From positions 1 through 47,600 of the forward strand of contig CAYONZ010000026.1 in the NCBI GenBank assembly GCA_964405465.1: 47,600 bases of DNA, in the 5' to 3' direction. Under the pieces are notes generated by a model. The model saw nothing but the letters and a program-made list of their open reading frames with translations, ran no database searches and was not told where the DNA came from. Shown piece by piece: positions 18,304 to 25,967 of this stretch. Each line of letters starts with the position of its first letter. Within the stretch, counting starts at the first letter, position 1. This DNA comes from CAYONZ01 sp964405465. Its GTDB lineage: Bacteria > Bdellovibrionota > Bdellovibrionia > Bdellovibrionales > JAMPXM01. The translations under genes and the position numbers were made by a program.

Positions 18304-21285
18304 TTATTTAGGTCTGTAGACAAGGAGTTCAGCTGAGCTATGTGCACCACTGTCGCCAATTCCACCTATCACCATTGCGCTTCGGCTACCTATTGGTGTG
18401 AGCGTGAATAAATGGCGCGCATATTTCAGAGCACCGACCGTATAAATTCCTTCAGTCTTCGGATCGAAAATCTGGATGATATTTTTGGCTGAACCAAGAG
18501 TTAACTTCGCACCTTCGAAAATAGCGCCCTGGTCCTCACCTCCGACGAGCATCACTCGTTGATCAGGTAAAACCCAAGTCTGAATGGCACCACGTGCGGG
18601 AAGAAGCTGTTCACCTATCTTTTTGAAAGATTCGTTTACCAAATCAAAAATCTCAAGATTCGAGATGGGATTCAGTTTATTTACGACTTTACCTGCGCTC
18701 TCTTCTGTGCCCCAGGTATATCCCCCGATAATTAAGATGCGATTGTTATCGAGCGGGACCGCATTGTGTCCCATGCGACCGATTTGCATAGGTTCGTCTA
18801 GAACAGTGATCGTGCCTTTCATAGCATCGATGACTTCTCCGGTGTTTATCATTTTGCTGGATGAATATCCGCCGAGAACCAAAACTCTTCCATCAGGCAA
18901 GAGAGTCGCTGTGTGTTCCGCACGAGGCAGCGAAAGGTTTCCAAAAATTGTAAAAAGCCCTGTTGTTGGATCGTAGATTTCGACTTTTGCGGAGATATTG
19001 GTTGTTCGCCTTCGGAAATCGACCAGATCCCGATAACCTCCAACAATTAAAACTCGACCATCTGGAAGCAAGGTGGCGGTATGTTGAGCTCTGACTTCAC
19101 TCATTTGCGATGTGATGAGTGTCGAGGAGAGTGTCTTCGGATCAAAGATCTCGGCTGTGGCAGAATGCCCACCGGCAATCAAAATTTTCCCGTCATGTAG
19201 AAGTGTCATTGAATGACCTGCGCGTCCAAGACTCAGGAGGTGGTCACTTTGGCTACATCCGTCCCGACCCACGAGTTGAATACTTGCGCTGTAGAAACCA
19301 TCTCCTGTGAGGGCATAGCCCCCAGTTACTATTGTTTGATCTTTTCCTACGGCTAGGGCTTGATGTCCGATTGAGAGACTGCATTGTTCTGTAATGGCGA
19401 GGGAATTGATCGAGTTAGAAAAATTGAGTAGCTTACACTGATTTTTCTCCCGCAGTGGGCATGAGATTTCATCGGCATTTCCTCTCGCGTCGAGTGAAAC
19501 CAACTTTCCTTGGGGCATCGCTAGTGCCTTTAGGAGTTGAATTTGATCGTTGGTGAGGGAATTGTTTTGCAGGCTCAATTGCTCAAGATTTGCCAGGCTC
19601 TGAAGCGGTGACAAGTCGGAAATGTAATTGTCGTCAAGATTGAGTGATACCAAATTTGTTAACTGACTTAGAGCTTGAATCGAATGAATAGCTTTAGATT
19701 TCAAATTGAGTTTTTGCAAATTTTTAAGACTTGCGATGGGGTAGAGAGAACCAATTTTGTAGAAGCTCGAAGTAGACAGATCAATTTCTGATCTGGCATT
19801 TAACCAATCGCTCAAGTTGCGACAAACATCGCCCTTATTTATATTTGCACCTTCTTTATCTAGAGCATTGATTGCAAAAGATTTTAAAGTATTGACGGTG
19901 ACCTTGATTTCACTGTGCTCGTCATCTGCGATGTCGCAAAATTGAACAAATGTTTCTGGAGCAGTGAGATTTTCAATTTTAGAGTACTGCAGATTTTCGA
20001 TGTCTCCTTGGTCAATCAAACCTATGTATTTCCGAACTGCTTCGAGCTCCATTGCACATTTATCATAACCTTGGTCAAAACAGTTTTCGATTGCTTGTCC
20101 CGCTCTGCGGAGATTTTTGAAATGCATGTTTTGCAAGACCTCCATTTCATTTCTTTGTCGATCAGAAAGGCGGGGTGACTTGCTGGTATAGAGTTTGTTG
20201 GAATATGACCAAAGGTTGTACTGCGTTTCAAAAATGTCACTGAGCTGTTTGGTCGCCGCTTCAAACTCAGCTTGGCGTTCGCGACGAGGCGGAGCCAGAA
20301 AAGGTTGTCCTAGGCTAGTAAAGGCAGAAGTGTGCAGTTTTGTTACTGAATAATTTTTGACATCTTTAATCTGCGCAGGAAAGTTTTCACCATCTTGAGC
20401 ATTTGCGTAGGCGATGGCGTTGGCGATCATGCCTGTGCACTTCTGAATTTGTCCGAAACTGCAGTCGACGACGACCTTCGCATTTCGCATGCAATCTGGG
20501 TCTGGCTTATCGCCCTCGTTTGTTGGACAAAGAACTCGACCAATTCGCGATGGATCGCCTCCAACTTGAATGACCCTGACTGTCATTCGATTGCTTGTGC
20601 TGAATGAACTTTTGTCTTTTTCAAAGTCGGCACTAAATGAAGTGGCTGGTGATTCTATTCCAAATTTTGCAGCAAAGCGATTGCGCTCAGATTTAGAGAC
20701 GAAAGAAACGTGAATATTAACAAAAAGTCGTGCCGCCATATCTCGAGCACTGACATACTCATCTCCGCATTGTTCAAAAAAAATATCTCTTTGCTTTACA
20801 ATTTCGGCAAATCCGGGAAGCGGTCGAATCGGGCGAATTCGCGAAGGGGTAAGCGTCTCCTGATAGAGATGTTCTGAGACATAGTTATAAGCAATGCCGA
20901 AGCTGTCACTCTTTGATTGATTTAAGAACTCCGCCGACGCGGAAACGGTTGTGGCGCCTGTTCTGTAGCGGCCCCCCATTGAAATGCCCAGTTTATCTGA
21001 GAGCGATTCTTGGCTTGACTCTAGACTTAGATCAAAGCTTCCGTGCGGTAGTTCGACAGTCGGCTTGGGTGGTGTTGCATCGGTGTCGAGCAAATTGTCG
21101 ACACAAACGTTGTAAAGAATAGATCGTCTTGAATCAAACCCGGTACCTAGTGGGCGATTGTTTCCGTTTTCGAAAGTCACGGGAATGGTGCTTGCTGAAC
21201 TGATACAGGTTCCGATGAGAATAGAGCTCAGCGAAACGAATAGAGATCTTAGATAATTTTTGGAGATTTTGTTTTTGACCAGCAT
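18304..21285 (-). CDS. Large exported protein: MACPF-like region, LRRs and seven kelch repeats
   Basis: 993 residues. A signal peptide (about 1-31) precedes the mature protein. Residues 45-260 resemble a MACPF/pore-forming type domain: GTGFDSRRSILYNVC, a serine-rich amphipathic stretch (90-135), and CGDEYVSARDMAARL (173-187) where MACPF proteins carry a GTH-type motif. This match is tentative. Residues about 520-620 contain leucine-rich repeats (LQKLNLKSKAI, LVSLNLDDNYI, LEQLSLQNNSL). From about 640 to the end there are seven double-glycine kelch motifs (IVTGGY, LIAGGH, LIVGGY, LVLGGY, LIIGGY, MLVGGE, MVIGGI), enough for a closed seven-bladed propeller. Likely a surface or secreted binding protein. 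It ends an operon of exported proteins; AAGGGGG supports the start. Confidence 0.88.
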   Translation of the reverse strand: MLVKNKISKNYLRSLFVSLSSILIGTCISSASTIPVTFENGNNRPLGTGFDSRRSILYNVCVDNLLDTDATPPKPTVELPHGSFDLSLESSQESLSDKLGISMGGRYRTGATTVSASAEFLNQSKSDSFGIAYNYVSEHLYQETLTPSRIRPIRPLPGFAEIVKQRDIFFEQCGDEYVSARDMAARLFVNIHVSFVSKSERNRFAAKFGIESPATSFSADFEKDKSSFSTSNRMTVRVIQVGGDPSRIGRVLCPTNEGDKPDPDCMRNAKVVVDCSFGQIQKCTGMIANAIAYANAQDGENFPAQIKDVKNYSVTKLHTSAFTSLGQPFLAPPRRERQAEFEAATKQLSDIFETQYNLWSYSNKLYTSKSPRLSDRQRNEMEVLQNMHFKNLRRAGQAIENCFDQGYDKCAMELEAVRKYIGLIDQGDIENLQYSKIENLTAPETFVQFCDIADDEHSEIKVTVNTLKSFAINALDKEGANINKGDVCRNLSDWLNARSEIDLSTSSFYKIGSLYPIASLKNLQKLNLKSKAIHSIQALSQLTNLVSLNLDDNYISDLSPLQSLANLEQLSLQNNSLTNDQIQLLKALAMPQGKLVSLDARGNADEISCPLREKNQCKLLNFSNSINSLAITEQCSLSIGHQALAVGKDQTIVTGGYALTGDGFYSASIQLVGRDGCSQSDHLLSLGRAGHSMTLLHDGKILIAGGHSATAEIFDPKTLSSTLITSQMSEVRAQHTATLLPDGRVLIVGGYRDLVDFRRRTTNISAKVEIYDPTTGLFTIFGNLSLPRAEHTATLLPDGRVLVLGGYSSSKMINTGEVIDAMKGTITVLDEPMQIGRMGHNAVPLDNNRILIIGGYTWGTEESAGKVVNKLNPISNLEIFDLVNESFKKIGEQLLPARGAIQTWVLPDQRVMLVGGEDQGAIFEGAKLTLGSAKNIIQIFDPKTEGIYTVGALKYARHLFTLTPIGSRSAMVIGGIGDSGAHSSAELLVYRPK

Positions 21286-21334
21286 AGGGCCCCCTTGTTT
21301 TGAGCAACTAGTGACAGTTGTTCGGCTAATAATT

Positions 21335-21895
21335 TTAGATTTGATCTAAATATTGAATGGACATCGATTGCGGATTGGATTGTCGAATTTGTTGCAGTAA
21401 TTCAGTATTGGCATTTTTGAGCGTTACAAAAAGTGTTCGGAAACGACTTTTCTGATTTTCCGATGAGACTTTGTCATGAGCGACATCTACAAGAATTGAA
21501 AATACTGTGGCTGCTGCGGTTTCCTTTACCTCGTTGTCGTCAGAATTCAAACCTATCTTTAGATTTTCAATTGCACGACTTGAACTGCTTGTTTCGTCAT
21601 GAATGTCGATTTCAAACAACGCTTGTTTTACGACTTTTAAAAGCTGAGTGCGATCCATGTGACCTTGTTTTCGCGATTCTTGGTTTCCGTGAGACGAATC
21701 AGTCATTTCTCGAATAAAGTTGAAGCGTGATAGAATATTGCGAATCTTAGAAAAGTTGAAAGAAGAAGCAGATCTAGTGTCATCCTCGAGCTGGGTGCCA
21801 CGGGATGAAGCGCCAATCTTCAATACGAGGAGTCCAATTAAAAGTAGTGTGATAGATAACACCCCAACTTTTCTGAGAGAAAAATGCTGTTTCAT
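21335..21895 (-). CDS. Small membrane-anchored helical protein B
   Basis: 186 residues. One N-terminal membrane segment (about 12-30) is followed by a polar linker and a helical domain. A segment with HEAT-like spacing (LNSDDNEVKETAAATVFSIL) is visible. Its ATG overlaps the stop of the preceding gene as ATGA, with AGGTGG four bases upstream, so translation is coupled. It resembles its upstream neighbour in size, anchoring and the HEAT-like segment, so the two may be distant paralogues. It has no recognised family. It is followed after 49 bases by the large kelch/LRR gene. Confidence 0.8.
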   Translation of the reverse strand: MKQHFSLRKVGVLSITLLLIGLLVLKIGASSRGTQLEDDTRSASSFNFSKIRNILSRFNFIREMTDSSHGNQESRKQGHMDRTQLLKVVKQALFEIDIHDETSSSSRAIENLKIGLNSDDNEVKETAAATVFSILVDVAHDKVSSENQKSRFRTLFVTLKNANTELLQQIRQSNPQSMSIQYLDQI

Positions 21896-22617
21896 ATTGC
21901 CACCTGATAAATTTTTGAAAGCAGTTTGGCTTTTTTAAAATAAGTCTTTGCACCAGAAGATTTTGATTTGAGTTCATTCTCAAAATTAGTTTGATGGGAT
22001 CGATCTAGAGTCATCATGATCAATGCCAGTTCGACTCGGTCACCTTGAAATTGGGTTGCGAGAGTTTTGTTGGTAAGAACCTCATTGCTGGGTGCCCGTG
22101 AAATAAATCGATTCGCTATTTCCAAATACGCAGTGCGAACCATTGGATCACTGAATTTCAGACCTTCGTAAAGAAGATCCAAAGCGTGGAGACGTTTGCG
22201 AAATTGTTTTGGATACAATAACGAGTCGTCGACGAGTAGTTCTTGAAGGACTTTGGTGGTTTGCTCAGAGAGGAGTAAGTCTTTGAGTTCTCTTCGATCG
22301 TTGGGTGATGAGATCACTTTAAGGGTTTTTGCCCTAATGTTTTCAATTAAGTCGCTTTGTCTATTGGACTGATGTTGTGTTTGGCTTTTGGTGTTTGGTA
22401 TTTCTTGGGCAGGGTGGTGAAGAGCAAAGATCCCACTTTGGGACTTTTGTGACTCATCCATAGGAAGAGTCGATTCGACTGTAGGTTGCAGTGATTCTGA
22501 AGTGGCTTTTAATGGAGCCTGAAGTTTGTATGCTTCATCAACTTGGCGCTTTTTTAAAAACAAAGTGCCGACCAATAGGAGCGAAAGAAAGATGAATACA
22601 ATTGATTTTTGTTTCAT
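21892..22617 (-). CDS. Small membrane-anchored helical protein A
   Basis: 241 residues. A single N-terminal membrane segment (about 5-22, ending in KKRQ) is followed by a Ser/Thr/Gln-rich linker (about 35-90) and a helical domain (about 92-241) that includes LKFSDPMVRTAYLEIANRF, spaced like a HEAT-type helix pair. The ATG overlaps the stop of the subtilase gene as ATGA, with GGGAG six bases upstream. The downstream gene overlaps it in the same way. Coupled translation with the protease suggests a fixed ratio and possibly a complex. Function unknown. Confidence 0.82.
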   Translation of the reverse strand: MKQKSIVFIFLSLLLVGTLFLKKRQVDEAYKLQAPLKATSESLQPTVESTLPMDESQKSQSGIFALHHPAQEIPNTKSQTQHQSNRQSDLIENIRAKTLKVISSPNDRRELKDLLLSEQTTKVLQELLVDDSLLYPKQFRKRLHALDLLYEGLKFSDPMVRTAYLEIANRFISRAPSNEVLTNKTLATQFQGDRVELALIMMTLDRSHQTNFENELKSKSSGAKTYFKKAKLLSKIYQVAI

Positions 22618-24635
22618 TGATGGCTCCCGTATTTGTTTAGCAAACGATTTATATGGTCATTCAAAAATGTGTCAGCTTGTTGAGGTGTGAAGTTCTTGAA
22701 TTGATGTTGTCTGGATTTCTTGAGAACGAATTTAAGCGTATTGACTTGTTGTGCAGAGATCGAATTGAAATCTAGATTTGGTCGGTCAAAACTAGGTGTT
22801 TCCAGGAGCAGCGAAATAAAATTTTGTGCGGCCACTGGATCTATGATCCCTCCACTTTTTACGTCGAGATATTTTGGAAGATGCTTAAAACCTGTATCTG
22901 GAACCTGAACAGTGCTAATCAGTGCAAGCTTGATTTGCTCAATTGAAAGCGATGGGAATTTTTCAATCAGATCAGCTGCGATTCTTGCAACTCTTGGAGA
23001 AGCAAAAGAGGTTGCTCCGTCATTGCAGCTTTGACTGAGAAGGCCACATCCGTTGGCGGCAAGGTCAGCATAGTTCTCTCCGAATGAAGACGCTCGCGAC
23101 AAGGACTGGTTGCCATTAGTGGCGGCAACGATGAGTAAATTCTTTTCTTCAAGAGCCTGAGGGCAAAACGGTAAGCTATGCTGATCTATTTCGCTTCCAC
23201 TGTTGCCGGCTCCTATGGTCCAAAGAACACGGCCTTGACTCAATTGAATGGTATGTGCCAAAGCACTTTTGCGGCAGATTTCTGGGGTAAACGTAAATGC
23301 GAAAGAGATATTGGCCGCAATTTTAGGTTGATCTATCCTGTTTAGTACTTTTAAGAAATCATCGGATTGCAATGAGGTAACCGCCATGGGTAAGAGGCGT
23401 TTTGTGAAACCGTCGCTCGCCAAAGTAGAAACGATTGCACTGTGACCAGCATTTCCAATGGCTTCCTCGCCGAGAAGAGTAGTCGTCTTTCCATAAAAAT
23501 AGGGTCTGTTATCTGAGGTGGTAAACCAACCGTAGAACGCTGAATCTTGATGAGGTCCGATGTAAGCCACAGAATCAACGTTTTCAGAATAATCTCCCTC
23601 AAAAATGGCAACTGGAGTTGAACGTGCAAGTGCCGAATCTGGAGAGATGGGTTTGAGTTTTGAAACTTCAAGTTGTTTGGAGACTGTTTTGATTAGTGTT
23701 CCATCATTGCCGTAGACGTCATAACCACCGAGATGTGTCGATACAAAGTAGTGAGAAGGCTTGCGCCCAACGAAAACCACCATGGTTTCTACTTCCTGAG
23801 AGGACTTGTTGAAGATGTTCAAGGTGTCTTGAAGGGGGTTTCCTCCAGAGAAAACACGCAAGTGGTAGGCGATAAAATTTGAATTGTTTAAAAGTTCTGA
23901 ACGCTCTATGCAAATCTCCGCACACCCTAGCTCTGAGAAGGACTCGACACTAGGTTTAGGCGCAGTCTGCTCTAAAGCATCAAGTGCAAGCATCAGGCGC
24001 TTATTGGCTTCGGCATCTTTCAGCACAAGTGGACGACCTGATGGGACCATCAGAAACTGAAGGGTACTTCTGGACATTCTATCAGCATATCCAGAGTTGA
24101 GATCATAGTAGTCGAGTTCCGTGTTAGGTAGGCCCAAGTTGAAGAAATCCTGATCAAAGCCGTCTGACAATGCCGCGAGCTGCTCGGAGTCTTTGACAAG
24201 TACGAGTTGTGAACGACCGCCAAAGACCGGAACTGAGCGTTGGGAAACAAGTGTAGATAAATTTTCGCTATCGAATGCATTTTTTCGATTCCTGACATAG
24301 TAGTGTTTGGTCTCGGAAAATTGAAAATCAAAAACCTGATTTTCTAGTGGGCGAGCTTCTAAGCATGCTCCTCCCTGTATGGCCCAAAAGATAGTGTCTG
24401 GTTTGCATTCGCATAAATGAGTGGTCTCATGATAGGTAGCGTTTGCATTGAGGCATGCGATTCTTTGACAGGCATAGGGGTCTTCGCCAACTTTGCAGTC
24501 CATTCGGTCGGGTTGTGTTGCAATTGTAATTTTAGGGGTCGGAGTGGACTCGGCTTGTTCCTGACTCCCGTGATCGCATGCTGCCAACATGGGTAAAAGA
24601 AGCACAGAAATAGATAGTTGAAAAAATTTGTTCAT
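22614..24635 (-). CDS. Subtilisin-like (S8) serine protease lipoprotein
   Basis: 673 residues from ATG at 24635, chosen because MNKFFQLSI begins a lipoprotein signal ending in LAAC (lipid Cys near residue 19). An in-frame start upstream would put 17 residues before it. A cysteine-rich segment follows (CQRIAC, CECKPD, about 50-90). The protease domain occupies the second half: His in NAGHSAIVSTLA, oxyanion Asn in GAGNSGSE, nucleophile Ser in GATSFASPRVA. The expected first strand with catalytic Asp is probably PVAIFEGDYSEN, where Glu stands at the usual Asp position, with an Asp two residues later. Activity is therefore likely but not certain. It is second in the exported-protein operon and overlaps the next gene by four bases. 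Confidence 0.88.
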   Translation of the reverse strand: MNKFFQLSISVLLLPMLAACDHGSQEQAESTPTPKITIATQPDRMDCKVGEDPYACQRIACLNANATYHETTHLCECKPDTIFWAIQGGACLEARPLENQVFDFQFSETKHYYVRNRKNAFDSENLSTLVSQRSVPVFGGRSQLVLVKDSEQLAALSDGFDQDFFNLGLPNTELDYYDLNSGYADRMSRSTLQFLMVPSGRPLVLKDAEANKRLMLALDALEQTAPKPSVESFSELGCAEICIERSELLNNSNFIAYHLRVFSGGNPLQDTLNIFNKSSQEVETMVVFVGRKPSHYFVSTHLGGYDVYGNDGTLIKTVSKQLEVSKLKPISPDSALARSTPVAIFEGDYSENVDSVAYIGPHQDSAFYGWFTTSDNRPYFYGKTTTLLGEEAIGNAGHSAIVSTLASDGFTKRLLPMAVTSLQSDDFLKVLNRIDQPKIAANISFAFTFTPEICRKSALAHTIQLSQGRVLWTIGAGNSGSEIDQHSLPFCPQALEEKNLLIVAATNGNQSLSRASSFGENYADLAANGCGLLSQSCNDGATSFASPRVARIAADLIEKFPSLSIEQIKLALISTVQVPDTGFKHLPKYLDVKSGGIIDPVAAQNFISLLLETPSFDRPNLDFNSISAQQVNTLKFVLKKSRQHQFKNFTPQQADTFLNDHINRLLNKYGSHQ

Positions 24636-24701
24636 TGATCCGACCCCATTTTCTTTGAAGGCGAGCATTCGAGATGAATGCTCCAAATTATTTTTTGAAT
24701 G

Positions 24702-25610
24702 CTAATTGAGATTCGAGAAAGCAATCTGGCGCAAAACTCCGCGATTGAATTCGCTGACTTCGAGATCTTGGTATTTCTTGTCGCCGCTGATATAGCCCTG
24801 CACGACATACAAACTCTCTTCGATTTTGTCTGTTGCAACGGTCAGGTTGTGTAGTTTGCCGTAAAACTTTTGAGGAGCTAGAGATTTGATTCGGTCTTTT
24901 TTACCTGCAAACGTGACAAGAGCGTCTCCGATTTTTAGATCTTCTGCTTTCTTCATGGTGTTTTCGCCAGTCAGCAGAGGATGGTTCAAAGACACTTGTA
25001 GCGTCCCGCCGGATTCAGTTGTAATAACGAGCGTCTTTTGCTCAGCCTCGATCATGTCTTTGAGGTATGCTTTTACGGGGAATTGTGTGAGTTCGATTTG
25101 TTTATTCGAACGGGCTTTTGGCACCAAAACAGAATCAGTTTGGTAGTCATCCATTTCCTGAATGGTGAAAGCACCTTTTGGTGTTTGGATTTTTGATTCA
25201 GGGGCCACACATCCTGAAGTGCAAAGTCCGACAAATACATTTGGTTTCGGTACAACGCACGTGGGATCGGCCGCGTTCGCAGGGGGAGTGGTCGGTGCAC
25301 GATAGGAGTCGTTCATAAATACTGGCTGGTGGGTCGCAGTTCTACCGGTAATAATGCCGTATGTGGGGTAGGCTCGCCTGTCAGGGAGATTCGGGTCAAA
25401 CTCGTCCGCCCCTGGAAAGATATTTTCATAAGCTTCTTCTTTGCAAACCTTTAGCCATTGATTGCGCCCACGAGCTGTGCCCTCGAGAGGCATATTTTCT
25501 GACCATTGGTTGAGGCTGTCATGTGCGCATCTTTCAGGGTTAATATATGGAACGGCCATGCCGACTTGAGCGAACAATAAAATAGCAAGTGTTGAGCTTA
25601 ATGTTTTCAT
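24702..25610 (-). CDS. Exported Hint-domain protein
   Basis: 302 residues from ATG at 25610 (AAGGA five bases upstream; a TTG 15 bases earlier is less likely). A signal peptide spans about 1-19 (cleavage near GMA|VP). Residues about 134-275 form a Hint (hedgehog/intein) domain: GCVAPESKIQTPKG starts with the nucleophile Cys134, VSLNHPLLT gives the block-B His210, and KKAEDLKIGDALVT matches the late intein-like strand. The C-terminal tail GYISGDKKYQDLE is long and lacks the His-Asn pair of true inteins, so cleavage or thioester/ester formation is more likely than splicing. It is the first gene behind the sigma-54 promoter at 25676-25692. Confidence 0.82.
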   Translation of the reverse strand: MKTLSSTLAILLFAQVGMAVPYINPERCAHDSLNQWSENMPLEGTARGRNQWLKVCKEEAYENIFPGADEFDPNLPDRRAYPTYGIITGRTATHQPVFMNDSYRAPTTPPANAADPTCVVPKPNVFVGLCTSGCVAPESKIQTPKGAFTIQEMDDYQTDSVLVPKARSNKQIELTQFPVKAYLKDMIEAEQKTLVITTESGGTLQVSLNHPLLTGENTMKKAEDLKIGDALVTFAGKKDRIKSLAPQKFYGKLHNLTVATDKIEESLYVVQGYISGDKKYQDLEVSEFNRGVLRQIAFSNLN

Positions 25611-25675
25611 CGGAATCCTTTTCAATAAATTTTGTTTAATTTAAAAACTTTGCGCGGGCCCCGAGCGGACATAAC

Positions 25676-25692
25676 AGCAAATGATGTGCCAG
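25676..25692 (-). promoter_or_regulatory. Sigma-54 (-24/-12) promoter of the exported-protein operon
   Basis: On the minus strand the sequence reads C-TGGCAC-ATCAT-TTGC-T, matching the YTGGCAC-N5-TTGCW consensus at every conserved base, with GG and GC at the required spacing. It lies 66 bases before the ATG of the Hint gene in an otherwise empty region. This predicts dependence on RpoN and an enhancer-binding protein. It is the only intergenic full match I found in the window. Confidence 0.75.
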
Positions 25693-25903
25693 TGAATTTG
25701 GCTGTGGTTTGAGGTAAAGCCCAGGGGGGACGAGCGGAGATATAAGATTTTTACGAAAATTTGGACTGCACCACTTGGAAATGGAATGCTTTATTTTTTC
25801 TCAAGATCAAAGGCCGCGGGTACTGAAAATGGGTTGACAACATATTAGGATCGATTGGATCTGATTCTGTGATGAGAACTGAACTCTTCTGGTAAGCAGG
25901 TGA

Positions 25904-25949
25904 AAGAATACTCTCCTACTTAGTTATAGGCTCATGAGAGAGTATTCTT
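25904..25949 (-). terminator. Stem-loop after the thiolase/SDR/acyl-CoA dehydrogenase operon
   Basis: AAGAATACTCTC (25904-25915) pairs perfectly over 12 bp with GAGAGTATTCTT (25938-25949) across a 22-base loop. It starts about 19 bases past the stop of the acyl-CoA dehydrogenase gene on the minus strand. There is no U tract, so it may stabilise the mRNA 3' end rather than terminate by itself. Confidence 0.5.
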
Positions 25950-25967
25950 AAACCATGGTGGTAAAGT

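Larger units (their letters stand above)
25611..25967. other. Intergenic region upstream of the Hint operon
   Basis: 357 bases without a gene. It holds the sigma-54 promoter (25676-25692), room for upstream activator sites (none recognised), and a long stem-loop near the end of the acyl-CoA dehydrogenase gene (25904-25949). Confidence 0.6.
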
